Program-made: the position numbers and the translations under genes
Assembly: GCA_964550845.1 (NCBI GenBank)
Contig: CAZKAD010000001.1
Location: forward strand, 186,001 to 250,000
Source: CAYTKU01 sp964550845
GTDB taxonomy: Bacteria > Patescibacteriota > Patescibacteriia > Magasanikbacterales > UBA922
DNA: 64,000 nucleotides
Direction of reading: 5' to 3'
Notes under the pieces: model-generated
Databases searched by the model: none
What the model was told of the DNA's origin: nothing
The model's input: only the letters and a program-made list of their open reading frames with translations
Part shown: positions 42,928 through 51,795 of the stretch, piece by piece
How the letters are laid out: each line of letters starts with the position of its first letter
Numbering within the stretch: the first letter of the stretch is position 1

Positions 42928-42935
42928 AAAATTGA
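42928..42935 (+). promoter_or_regulatory. AAAATTGA promoter-like octamer
   Basis: 34 nt before ATG 42970. It forms an inverted repeat with the octamer at 42953, so one element may serve both divergent genes. Confidence 0.65.
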
Positions 42936-42952
42936 TTCATCTTTTGATTAAA

Positions 42953-42960
42953 TCAATTTT
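42953..42960 (-). promoter_or_regulatory. AAAATTGA promoter-like octamer
   Basis: 34 nt before the macrodomain ATG at 42918. It crosses the opposite octamer, and each serves the gene beyond the other. Confidence 0.65.
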
Positions 42961-42969
42961 AAATCCAGG

Positions 42970-43233
42970 ATGATTCCAATCGACGAAGAGCAGCACCAAC
43001 AATGCAGTTTATACAAGGAATTTACTTTTCAAGTGATCAAAGCTTTGCTTCTCCTTGGCGCCATTATCTATGGATTTGCTGAAACCAAATACACAACTTA
43101 TGGTATTTTTATGACAATCGTTTTGACGGTATTTGTCCTCCTTCATATTACTCGAGTTCATCGAATTTTCTTTCCAGTTCGTCCTTTACTTGATTCTCAA
43201 ACCTCTCAAGAATCGACTGTTCAACTGAGATAA
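42970..43233 (+). CDS. Small two-pass membrane protein
   Basis: An 87-aa protein with two hydrophobic segments (VIKALLLLGAIIYGFAET and YGIFMTIVLTVFVLLHI), a short loop, and polar ends. Divergent from the macrodomain gene with a shared symmetric promoter. Function unknown. Confidence 0.68.
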   Translation: MIPIDEEQHQQCSLYKEFTFQVIKALLLLGAIIYGFAETKYTTYGIFMTIVLTVFVLLHITRVHRIFFPVRPLLDSQTSQESTVQLR

Positions 43234-43236
43234 ACA

Positions 43237-43264
43237 AATTTTTCTCCTCTCGAGGAGAAAAATT
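43237..43264. terminator. Hairpin, loop CTCG
   Basis: AATTTTTCTCCT and AGGAGAAAAATT form a perfect 12-bp stem around CTCG, between convergent genes. Confidence 0.75.
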
Positions 43265-43271
43265 ATTTCAT

Positions 43272-43637
43272 TTACAAATAAGCTTTGATCTTAATCAGCA
43301 AGGTTTCAAGATAATTTAAGCTTGATTCAAAGATTTTACCTGGTCCTGTTAATTCTGAATTTAGATATAAGACTCGAAGATATTCAACTTCAATTAAGGA
43401 ATCTTGTAAAACTTTTCGATTCATTTCGATTATATCCGGGTCGCATTGTGCGAACAAAACTTCTTTCTGTTGTTCAAGTTCAAATAAACACTCGAACTGT
43501 TCTTCTTCAGATAAATTTACAAATAGATTGGCTATTTTCTTAGCGTAGCTTGGCGTAGGCAAATCTAAATGTAGTCTTAACTGAATTAACTCTGAAATTT
43601 GTTGCAATTGTGAAAGCATTTGAGACAATAAATGCAC
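43272..43637 (-). CDS. Helical hypothetical protein
   Basis: A 121-aa, almost wholly helical protein rich in Leu and Glu (LSQLQQISELIQLRLHL, FECLFELEQQKEVLF). No recognised domain. Divergent from the large collagen-like gene at 43679, with a short hairpin (CTTTTTTCGAAAAAG near 43640) between the starts. Confidence 0.65.
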   Translation of the reverse strand: MHLLSQMLSQLQQISELIQLRLHLDLPTPSYAKKIANLFVNLSEEEQFECLFELEQQKEVLFAQCDPDIIEMNRKVLQDSLIEVEYLRVLYLNSELTGPGKIFESSLNYLETLLIKIKAYL

Positions 43638-43678
43638 AATCTTTTTTCGAAAAAGATCATTTTTCTATTGTTAGAGAA

Positions 43679-45715
43679 ATGAGTCGACTTGTTCGTTTCC
43701 CCGCATTTCGAAATGTCGGGCTCAATCCAAATCTTGCATTTGGATTTGGATTTGGTCTCGGAACGGGGCCAACCGGGCCAACAGGTTCTTCTCCAACCGG
43801 GCCGACAGGACCCGCTGGAAATATTACAGGACCGACTGGACCAACTGGTCTTTCTGCAAGCCAAGCTGATAAAACTGGTCCACGAGGTATAACAGGACCA
43901 ACTGGATTTCAGGGAAGTATTACTGGATCAATTGGTCCGACAGGTCCACAGGGAAGTCTAGGTCCAACTGGAGCAACTGGAGCAAATGCATCTGGCCAAA
44001 GCTCCACAGGTGCAACCGGTTTAATGGGCCCGGCTGGACCAAATGGTGATCAAGGTTTTCAAGGAGTGACAGGTCCAACTGGTGGAATCGGTCCTACCGG
44101 ACCTGCAAATACACAAGGTGGAGTTCAAGGTATTCCCGGGCCTGATCCACTTGATCAACATTCGAAAGCGAAAACTATGCTGATGGTCCACAATACTAAT
44201 AACGGAGATGCAATGGAATATATTCCCGGACACTTTTATCGAAAATTTGTCTATAGACCAGATAGATTTATGACGGGTTCCTCATTTAATGCTAGTATTG
44301 CGGATGCAAATTCGTTTCTCTTTTTCTCTTTGACGGGAAATAAAGCAATTGCTTTATATCGGAATTCCTCCTCATTACAGATCGACAATTTTGATGTTTC
44401 TCCAGTTACATTTAATATGTCAATACATTCATCAATTAATTTAACTTCTTTTAATGGATCAAATTCAATCGAAAAGATTGATGGAGCTTTAAGTGCAGAT
44501 CAAACAAATGCAATTATCGTTGTCGATCAACCATCGCAAGCTGGTCATCGAATTTTTCCTCTGCATATTGTCAATGGTCGAGCAACAACCACCGGAGCTC
44601 TTTCTCTGGTTACCGATCGTTCAATTACCACGTCATATCGTGTCTTGGCTGCTTCAACCGGAAGTCGATATTATGCATTTTATCTTTTCCAAGATAACTC
44701 AGCACCTGTTGCAGGATTACTTTCTTATGTGATCACAGTTTCCGGTCCCGGAGGAGGTATTGGGCTTTCAAATCCAAGTTTATCTACGACAACTATTCAA
44801 GCATCCGGTTCAACTGGAGGAACTGGATCTTGTTTAATTAAATTATTAAATACTGATGAAAATGGAACTGATAAGATTTTATTAGTTACCAATCAACGCA
44901 ATCAAAATCGAGTGCAATGCTCTTTATTGGCTGGAAGATCGAATTTTTTCAACGGATTAACTCCGCCTCCTATTTCCATTTTATCTTCCGTAGTTACACC
45001 AGCAACCAATCTAAGTCTTCCTTGGCAGGGAGATTTAATTCACGTTTCATCTTCAACTTGTTGGATAGGCCTACCCGGAACTGCTTCAATTGATTTAATT
45101 TCATTTCCTCTAACCGGAGGAACAATTTCATCGGGCTCAATTAGCTATGGAGGTGTATTCGATCAAGAATCGATGATTTCAAATGAGAAAAAACTACTCT
45201 TTTATAATCAAACTAATTATGGTTCGCGATTTGGCCTATTTGGATTTACAGGTACACATGGAACCGGTAAATATTTTCATCGTCAATTTGTATTTAATCC
45301 GGTGTCGAGTACTGCAACAGTTTGTTCAAACTTTAAAATTTTCACTGGTTCTTTTGGTCAAGCCGGACTTCCATTTCAAGGACCTAATGGTGCTCTTGGA
45401 TGTAGCGGAAACGGTTACTATTTGATGTCAAGTCCAATTAATACTACAGGCACCGCTGGATATTTTGTAATTGGAGAGTCTGGCTCTGACACAGCTGTTT
45501 CAGGCTCTCGAATTGATGGATTTATGATCGGTCCAGCATCGGGAGGAAATGGAGGGACTATTGGATTTGATACGACAATTATTGGAGGGTTTCAAAACTT
45601 ATCTCTTGGACCTATTTATATTAATCCTTCTAACGGTAGTCTGACTTCTTCTGTTACGGCATTTCGAGCCGGGAATGTAATTTCACCATCAGAATTTCAG
45701 GCAATACTCGATTAA
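43679..45715 (+). CDS. Large collagen-like fibre protein 1
   Basis: A 678-aa protein from ATG 43679, chosen by likeness to the next gene (MSRLVRF against MSRIVLA) and to avoid overlap with the divergent gene. Residues ~33-165 hold interrupted Gly-X-Y runs, mostly GPTGPT. The remaining ~510 residues are a Ser/Thr/Gly-rich beta domain with repeated FxLTGN-like strands, suggestive of a propeller or long beta-solenoid head. The end (GGFQNLSLGPIYINPSNGSLT...GNVISPSEFQ) matches that of the next gene. Likely a virion surface fibre; Thr-rich triplets could be glycosylated. Confidence 0.88.
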   Translation: MSRLVRFPAFRNVGLNPNLAFGFGFGLGTGPTGPTGSSPTGPTGPAGNITGPTGPTGLSASQADKTGPRGITGPTGFQGSITGSIGPTGPQGSLGPTGATGANASGQSSTGATGLMGPAGPNGDQGFQGVTGPTGGIGPTGPANTQGGVQGIPGPDPLDQHSKAKTMLMVHNTNNGDAMEYIPGHFYRKFVYRPDRFMTGSSFNASIADANSFLFFSLTGNKAIALYRNSSSLQIDNFDVSPVTFNMSIHSSINLTSFNGSNSIEKIDGALSADQTNAIIVVDQPSQAGHRIFPLHIVNGRATTTGALSLVTDRSITTSYRVLAASTGSRYYAFYLFQDNSAPVAGLLSYVITVSGPGGGIGLSNPSLSTTTIQASGSTGGTGSCLIKLLNTDENGTDKILLVTNQRNQNRVQCSLLAGRSNFFNGLTPPPISILSSVVTPATNLSLPWQGDLIHVSSSTCWIGLPGTASIDLISFPLTGGTISSGSISYGGVFDQESMISNEKKLLFYNQTNYGSRFGLFGFTGTHGTGKYFHRQFVFNPVSSTATVCSNFKIFTGSFGQAGLPFQGPNGALGCSGNGYYLMSSPINTTGTAGYFVIGESGSDTAVSGSRIDGFMIGPASGGNGGTIGFDTTIIGGFQNLSLGPIYINPSNGSLTSSVTAFRAGNVISPSEFQAILD

Positions 45716-45763
45716 AATTTCAGTAAAAAGTTTTTATTCTTCAAAAAGGAAAAGAATTAACAA

Positions 45764-47731
45764 ATGTCGAGAATTGTGCTTGCCGGGTCTCGAATTGTAC
45801 CATTCGCAGAGATTTTGAATACACAAATCCCAATTTTCGCTTTGTTCGGTCCGTCAGGAGCAATCGGAGTTGGTAGTCCAGGTGCAACTGGACCTGCAGG
45901 AACAACTGGTCCAACTGGACCTACCGGAGGAGTAGGCCCAACAGGGCCGACTGGGCCCGTTGGTTCTGCTGCAACAACCGGTCCAACTGGAGCGACAGGA
46001 CCAACCGGGCCAACCGGAGGAGTAGGACCAACTGGAGCGACAGGACCAACTGGAATTCAAGGAAATACAGGTCCTACCGGGCCGGCAGGAACAAACGTTA
46101 CTGGTCCAACTGGTCCAACTGGTCCAACGGGCCCCGCTGGATCGGCTTCAAACACAGGAGCGACCGGTCCAACTGGACCTGCAGGCCCAACTGGGCCAAC
46201 TGGACCTCAATCGTCAATGACCGGTGCACAAGGCCCAACTGGAGTGTCGTCAACAACTGTCAAACAATATCGAACTTTAGATGACTTAAACACTGGAGAT
46301 TTTGTTTCACTCTTCTTTACAGGGACTGAAGCAAAAGCTAGAAATTTTAATTATCGAGAGAAATTTTTATCTTCAGGTGGTTCGACTTTATTTTCTGCTG
46401 GAAGTTTAATTACTCGACAAGTAATTTTACCATTAAGTGGACCAAGAGCAATTAGTTTCGGAGCTTCGAATGATACAATGGCTGCTCAACATAATGCAAT
46501 TCTCGGAGATTTTGATTTGTCTCAATTTGCTCCGACTGCCTCACCATTTACGATCGCACAGGAAAATACTGGCTTGATTGGTGCTGTTCATGATAATACC
46601 GGAAGTGTTCTTTTAATGTATCGGTCAGCTGGATTTTATATCTTCGAAGGAGTTACACTCAGTAATACCGGCTTTGTTTTGTATTGGGGTAATCTTGGTT
46701 TCCATTCAACTGCAGCTGGAATTACTGAATCAACCATTGCATCATCTTCACGTCCAGATGCCTATTATGTATTGACCAACTCAATTGTCCAACCTTTTCT
46801 CGATCTAGTGCAATATACAGGTGGAACCGCACCAGCGGCTTCTCGGTTATCAACTGGATTTACAGTTGGATCTGCAAGTGGAACATGCTTCCTTCGAAAA
46901 ATTTATTCGGCAAGTACAGGATCGGGTGAAACAATTGATTATTTGACCTCAATTCATACAATCACCGGATTTACTGGAGCTGAAGTGAAATATTTTTCTG
47001 TCAATCCTTATTCTTCAGTTTATACTGAAATCGGAACCACTAGAGTTAATCTACTCAACGGAATTCACCTCTGGCAAGCTGAAAATATTTTCAACAAAGA
47101 TAATTATTCATATTTTCTTATTCCAGGAGGAACAAGTGGAGATATTTTAACTGTCAATCATACAGGTGGAACTGCTTCAGTTTCGGCGAATGTGAATTTC
47201 GAAGATTTTCTTGGCTCTTACACTACTTCAACTTTAAAAACTCTTCTCCATCGAGGTCGAAATAGTAAAAAATTTTTGATGGCTGCAGCCTCAACTGCAG
47301 GAGGATTAATCGCTCGAGAGTTTGGATTTAACATCGATTCAATTACAGGAACGTCTCCCCTCTTACATCTCACTCCATACATCGATACTCAATCATTTAC
47401 CGTAAACAATCCTCAGATTTACGCTGCTCACTCCGGATATGCGTTGCTTGGTTCTTACAAAGAAACTGATACGTTAGAAGCGGGAATTAATTTGGTTTAT
47501 GATTATCAAGGTTCGGCTACAACTGGATCTAATTTTTATGGAGTTGCACGACAAGCAATTCTCCGAGAAGAAACGGGTCCAATTGCTTTGCACGGGGCGG
47601 TTGTAGGAGGTTACACAGGATTATCGCAACTATATTATTACATTTCTCCAACTGGAAGTTTAACTGAACATACGGGAACTTTTCGAGTGGGAAGAGCGGT
47701 ATCACCAAATGACATTCAAATAAGGTATTAA
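45764..47731 (+). CDS. Large collagen-like fibre protein 2
   Basis: A 655-aa tandem paralogue of the preceding gene. Residues ~33-165 are collagen triplets, richer in GPTGPTG and GATGPTG. The C-terminal head ends GGYTGLSQLYYYISPTGSLT...GRAVSPNDIQ, parallel to the first copy. Several strands of the type FFTGTEAKAR and YYVLTNSIVQPF repeat at intervals. The two genes are separated by 48 nt without a strong hairpin and might be expressed together as late structural genes; that is inference. Confidence 0.88.
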   Translation: MSRIVLAGSRIVPFAEILNTQIPIFALFGPSGAIGVGSPGATGPAGTTGPTGPTGGVGPTGPTGPVGSAATTGPTGATGPTGPTGGVGPTGATGPTGIQGNTGPTGPAGTNVTGPTGPTGPTGPAGSASNTGATGPTGPAGPTGPTGPQSSMTGAQGPTGVSSTTVKQYRTLDDLNTGDFVSLFFTGTEAKARNFNYREKFLSSGGSTLFSAGSLITRQVILPLSGPRAISFGASNDTMAAQHNAILGDFDLSQFAPTASPFTIAQENTGLIGAVHDNTGSVLLMYRSAGFYIFEGVTLSNTGFVLYWGNLGFHSTAAGITESTIASSSRPDAYYVLTNSIVQPFLDLVQYTGGTAPAASRLSTGFTVGSASGTCFLRKIYSASTGSGETIDYLTSIHTITGFTGAEVKYFSVNPYSSVYTEIGTTRVNLLNGIHLWQAENIFNKDNYSYFLIPGGTSGDILTVNHTGGTASVSANVNFEDFLGSYTTSTLKTLLHRGRNSKKFLMAAASTAGGLIAREFGFNIDSITGTSPLLHLTPYIDTQSFTVNNPQIYAAHSGYALLGSYKETDTLEAGINLVYDYQGSATTGSNFYGVARQAILREETGPIALHGAVVGGYTGLSQLYYYISPTGSLTEHTGTFRVGRAVSPNDIQIRY

Positions 47732-47839
47732 TCTTTTCAAATTTGATTGAATGGGTTTTGATTTCGTTAAAGATTAAAAGATTAATTAAATCTTCCGAAG
47801 GACTGGTTAAACAATCGTTCGAGTTTCAAAAGGAAAGAA

Positions 47840-48736
47840 ATGTCCTTCCTTTCAACAGTGCCGCAGAAAGAATTTCCTCTCGATCAAACAAATACTTTGG
47901 TCATTTCTGGCGGAGGAATCAAAGGTATTTCTGCATTAGGAGCCTTGTTTTACTTTGAGAAAACGTATGACATGAAGATTAGTTCATATGCTGGAACTTC
48001 AATCGGTTCAATCATTTGTACCTTATTAGCAATTGGATATAAGGCAATTGAAATTAAATATTACATTGAAAAGCAAAAATTTTTCAATGACATTCAAAAG
48101 CTTCAACTACACAAACTTCTCAATGGTCAAGGCATTCTTCCTTGGCAAATCATTAGTCATCATCTCGAAAAGATGATTCGAGATAAAGTTGGCTATATTC
48201 CCACTTTTCGAGACATTAAAAATCGATTTGGTAATCATCTCACTATTGTAGCTTTTAACGTGACTGACCGTCGTCCTGAGTTTTTTAATGTTGATACTCA
48301 TCCAAATCTTTCGGTGATTGAAGCAATTCGAATGAGCGCAAATGTCCCTCTGTTATTTGATCGTTGTCGATACAATGGAAAGGAATATCTTGATGGAGGT
48401 TTAATTTGTAATTATCCAATTGAATATTATCATGAAGCACATCATAAAATTCTCGGCATTAATCTCGGAGGAGAAAATATGGTTTTCGGAGATGAAAATT
48501 ATATCCAATTTCTGCTTGCAATTCTCTCGATGCCATACAATTACCATAATCCACACAAAATTAAGGGATGTATTCAAGACCTGAATATTCCTTCAACCGC
48601 GTCGGCATTTAATTTTAATTTGTCTGAACATCAGCGAAAAGAAATGTTTAATATTGGTTTTCAACTGGCCAAAACTAAATTTCCCCAACCTGAACCAGTT
48701 AGAAAAATGCCATTGAGGAAGAGCGCCTCATTTTAA
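47840..48736 (+). CDS. Patatin-like phospholipase
   Basis: A 298-aa protein with all patatin marks: oxyanion GGGIKG (24-29), nucleophile elbow GTSIG with Ser54, and DGG (185-187) supplying the catalytic Asp. It would hydrolyse acyl esters of phospholipids. No signal peptide is present. The N-terminal 20 residues and the C-terminal basic tail (KMPLRKSASF) lie outside the core. Possible uses are membrane remodelling at entry or egress. A dispersed-repeat unit (TTCCGAAGGACTGGTTAAAC) lies just upstream. Confidence 0.93.
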   Translation: MSFLSTVPQKEFPLDQTNTLVISGGGIKGISALGALFYFEKTYDMKISSYAGTSIGSIICTLLAIGYKAIEIKYYIEKQKFFNDIQKLQLHKLLNGQGILPWQIISHHLEKMIRDKVGYIPTFRDIKNRFGNHLTIVAFNVTDRRPEFFNVDTHPNLSVIEAIRMSANVPLLFDRCRYNGKEYLDGGLICNYPIEYYHEAHHKILGINLGGENMVFGDENYIQFLLAILSMPYNYHNPHKIKGCIQDLNIPSTASAFNFNLSEHQRKEMFNIGFQLAKTKFPQPEPVRKMPLRKSASF

Positions 48737-48764
48737 CCAGTCTCCGTAAAGACGTTTAAAATAT
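48734..48764. repeat. Dispersed palindromic repeat, single copy
   Basis: TTAACCAGTCTCCGTAAAGA then CGTTTAAA begins at the patatin stop codon and supplies its TAA. Confidence 0.7.
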
Positions 48765-48795
48765 AAAGTTACTGTTCCCCAAAGGGAAAAGTAAA

Positions 48796-49728
48796 TTAAA
48801 TTTCGTACAGACAATCCCGACATCTCACAAAATTTTTGATTTTATTAATTACATTGAAAGTTGTATAATCTTCATTCTCGTCTTCACTTTTAAGAAAGCT
48901 AGTAATCAAATTGAACACACGAGGATCATACAAATCTTTTGACAAAAAGAATGGCCAATAAGTTTCACTTTCTTTTTCAGGATGTTCCACGATGAACAAT
49001 CCAACCTCAATCAAGGTGGCCAATTTATCTTCATGTGAATAAGGTAGAAAAATTCGTGGAACATCGAGACAAGTTTTCTTGTCTTGTTTCATCGCTTCCC
49101 GAATGGCAAGTCCTTCTATCATTTTATCAAGTTCAAGTATTCCTCCACCATAACATATCCAAATTTTTAACTGTTGTATTGGCATTGAAACAAGTCCATC
49201 AATAGCAGTATCAATTAAATCGAATTCATCTTGGAATCTCTTATTGTTTGGTAAAAATTTACATCCAATCATACAAACATTATTCAAATGATAACCCAAA
49301 TAATCATATTCGGCAAACAAAATCGAAGTGATTTGAGTTCTTTTCCCAGAATAAACGCGAACAGGTAATCGATTGAGAAATTCGAATAATACCGAGTACG
49401 AACAATATGGAAGGAAAATTGCTACCGAATGAAAACTAACTAAATTTTTTCTTTCTTTTGCCCGACGTTCAATCGGTTTCTTAGTTTTAGCAGCATTCTC
49501 AAAGGGATCTTTTTTATGCGTATCTGCAAATGCGACCAAGTCAAGCGAGGCGTCAAGGTCAAGGTTGAGTTTAAACCAATTCCAGCTGTAACTGTATTGG
49601 AATCTTGATAATCCAATAGTAATGCCAAGAGTTGATTTTTTCAGCATCATCTGTTCAAGACGAGTTAAAAAAGGAATTAAATCTCGGTCGTCTGCCCGAC
49701 AAAGATATCCAGTTCTCTGCTCGAACAT
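48796..49728 (-). CDS. YDPR-tail family protein 4
   Basis: A 310-aa protein. The C-terminal motif is LSKDLYDPRVFNLITSFLKS, about 35 residues from the end, followed by a Cys-containing tail. It starts MFEQRTGYLCRADDRDLIPFL, nearly the same as the start of the protein at 50805 (MFSDRSGLCSRSDDRDLFSFL), and the two align throughout. They alternate with the pair at 49831 and 51791, as though an adjacent gene pair had been duplicated as a block. Confidence 0.72.
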   Translation of the reverse strand: MFEQRTGYLCRADDRDLIPFLTRLEQMMLKKSTLGITIGLSRFQYSYSWNWFKLNLDLDASLDLVAFADTHKKDPFENAAKTKKPIERRAKERKNLVSFHSVAIFLPYCSYSVLFEFLNRLPVRVYSGKRTQITSILFAEYDYLGYHLNNVCMIGCKFLPNNKRFQDEFDLIDTAIDGLVSMPIQQLKIWICYGGGILELDKMIEGLAIREAMKQDKKTCLDVPRIFLPYSHEDKLATLIEVGLFIVEHPEKESETYWPFFLSKDLYDPRVFNLITSFLKSEDENEDYTTFNVINKIKNFVRCRDCLYEI

Positions 49729-49789
49729 ATTTGTTAGAGTAAATTAATATTGAATATTGAATATTTTTAGTGAAGAGTGAATATTAATT

Positions 49790-49797
49790 TCAATTTT
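49790..49797 (-). promoter_or_regulatory. AAAATTGA promoter-like octamer
   Basis: 61 nt before the ATG at 49728. Confidence 0.5.
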
Positions 49798-49830
49798 GAT
49801 TTTTCATTCTGTCTAAAGTTTATCAGGAAG

Positions 49831-50733
49831 TTAGTACATCAAAGCATTATTCGTCGATCCGACTATTCTTGTAATATGAATTGCATTCATCATTTCCGCT
49901 ACCTTCTGGAATAAATCAAAGTATTTGGAATCATCTGCGAATTGAGCTATCAGACAAAGCAATCTTGGATCATACACTTCTCGGGTTAGAAAAAAGTTGA
50001 ACACTCCTTTTGATTGAGATAAACCATTTACAACCAAGTTATCAAAAATTGGCATCCAAATAAAAGCTCGACGGGGAGAAAAATTATCTCGGAATATTCT
50101 TGGGCATTCAACTCGATATTCGGCTTCTAAATCGTGAAAGATGCGTAAGATAGCCGGAAAGAAATCATCCATTAGCATCGTGTACAACGAAATATTTGTT
50201 TTTGGAAGGACTTGAACAAAAGCACGATAATTGTCAGCAAATTTTTGAACGAGAAACTCTCTCCGGGATGAATTTTGATCAAAGAAATAGTTAGCATACG
50301 ATCTTGTATCCGAATAATTAGCAAGTCGAGCTTTTTGTTCGAGCTCTTCATGATCAATACGATTATAGAATAATGCTTCAAATTTAAATGGAACTTGAGG
50401 AAGAAATGGAATAAAATCATTCTCAAAATTAATCTCGATGTTATATTGATTTAATATCTCGCAAATTTCATCTGGAAAGAAATCAGATATTTTTTCTTTC
50501 CCATAGGTATTGAGAATAATTGATATTTGTTTTTGATTTACCAAATCAACAGAATCTGGTGAAGTTTTACTTAATTTTGTGATTGAGACATAAATACATT
50601 TCCGTTGATTTTTTTGAAATGGATCATTTAAGATCCGAAATATTGGAGGTTTTCGTCTGCCCTTAACAGCATCTTTCCATTTATGATATAAATCATTCAT
50701 TGTCGATTTAATCTCCTTCGACCTGATCATCAT
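49831..50733 (-). CDS. YDPR-tail family protein 5
   Basis: A 300-aa protein; starts at 50733 or 50700 are both possible. Motif: LTREVYDPRLLCLIAQFADDS, about 30 residues from the end. It pairs with the protein at 51791: shared FKAxFYNQIDxxxLxQKxxL-type and TNYFFDxxxxRRxFLVxxxxxNY segments. Helical, no known domain. Confidence 0.7.
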   Translation of the reverse strand: MMIRSKEIKSTMNDLYHKWKDAVKGRRKPPIFRILNDPFQKNQRKCIYVSITKLSKTSPDSVDLVNQKQISIILNTYGKEKISDFFPDEICEILNQYNIEINFENDFIPFLPQVPFKFEALFYNRIDHEELEQKARLANYSDTRSYANYFFDQNSSRREFLVQKFADNYRAFVQVLPKTNISLYTMLMDDFFPAILRIFHDLEAEYRVECPRIFRDNFSPRRAFIWMPIFDNLVVNGLSQSKGVFNFFLTREVYDPRLLCLIAQFADDSKYFDLFQKVAEMMNAIHITRIVGSTNNALMY

Positions 50734-50804
50734 TGTTTGTGAGATTATCTGTTTTTGTAAGACGTTTAAATTGAATCAAGATTCAATTTATTGTGCGGAA
50801 ATAT

Positions 50805-51680
50805 TTATCTTGTAAATTGATTGATTAGTATCAATAATCGAGGATCGTACAAATCTTGAAGAAAAAAGGATTGTAATAATGATTCGGTATCAGAGAGACC
50901 AAGAATGATCAATCGATGAAACTTATTTTCGAGTAGACAATTGTCTTTGTATGGAAAAACTCTCTGAACATCTAAACAAGTCTTTTTCTTCTCTTGAATA
51001 ACATCTTGAATAACATCTCGAATAGCAGTATCTTCGACCAACAAAAATGTTTCCTCTGACTCTGTGTATGAATTACCATCGTGAATCCATAATTGGAGAT
51101 GTCGAACTGGAATTGAAAGTATCCCTTTGAGAAGAACCCGAACGAATTGTTTAAGAGGTCTTTCGGGATATTTAACCAGTCCTTCGGGACGTTTAACAAG
51201 ACCTTGAGGATATATTTTAAATCGAAATATAGTAGTATTGTTTATGTGATGTCCTGTATAAGGATATTCGGCGATGAGAATTGATGAAATTTTACTTTTG
51301 TTTCCTGAATAAACACGAGTTGGAAACTGATTAATAAAGTCAATAACCATTGTGTGTTTTTCTTTTGGAATCATCAGATCGACACAATGAAACATAATTA
51401 AATTTGAATGATATTCACCTTGGTATCCAATATTCTTTGATTCCGAATGACCATAGTAAACAAACTTTCTTTGTTCTCGTTCAAATTGTTCCAAATCTAA
51501 CGATTCGTTAAGATCGAGATTTAATAAACACCATTCCCAGTGATAAGAGTATTCTTCATTATCATCAAGATAAATACCAAGCGTGGCTTTGTCCACCATC
51601 ATATCTTTAAGATAATTTAAGAAAGAAAATAAATCTCTGTCATCAGACCGAGAACATAATCCCGATCTATCCGAAAACAT
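50805..51680 (-). CDS. YDPR-tail family protein 6, with repeat insertion
   Basis: A 291-aa protein closely related to the one at 48796. The C-terminus is QDLYDPRLLILINQF with only two residues after it, so the motif is terminal. Compared with its paralogue it has an extra stretch (PQGLVKRPEGLVKYPERPL) encoded by three dispersed-repeat units of exactly 21 nt each. The insertion lies between two conserved strands, probably in a loop. Function unknown. Confidence 0.75.
   Translation of the reverse strand: MFSDRSGLCSRSDDRDLFSFLNYLKDMMVDKATLGIYLDDNEEYSYHWEWCLLNLDLNESLDLEQFEREQRKFVYYGHSESKNIGYQGEYHSNLIMFHCVDLMIPKEKHTMVIDFINQFPTRVYSGNKSKISSILIAEYPYTGHHINNTTIFRFKIYPQGLVKRPEGLVKYPERPLKQFVRVLLKGILSIPVRHLQLWIHDGNSYTESEETFLLVEDTAIRDVIQDVIQEKKKTCLDVQRVFPYKDNCLLENKFHRLIILGLSDTESLLQSFFLQDLYDPRLLILINQFTR
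51151..51213. repeat. Dispersed repeat inside a gene, three 21-nt units
   Basis: Units TTAAGAGGTCTTTCGGGATA, TTAACCAGTCCTTCGGGACG and TTAACAAGACCTTGAGGATA (each plus T) lie in frame in a YDPR-tail gene. Confidence 0.9.
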
Positions 51681-51697
51681 TTTCGGTGTGATTTTGG

Positions 51698-51795
51698 ACG
51701 TTTAACCACTTCAGAGAGTCCTGGGACGTTTAAAATCAATTTATTTAATCAGTCTCGAAGAAAAGTTTAATCAGTCCTTTGGACGTTTAATCAAA
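51698..51795. repeat. Dispersed palindromic repeats, several degenerate copies
   Basis: At least three degenerate units (GACGTTTAACCACTTCAGAG, TTTAATCAGTCTCGAAGAAA, TTTAATCAGTCCTTTGGACG) fill the gap between two leftward genes. The last one reaches the stop of the next gene. Confidence 0.75.
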
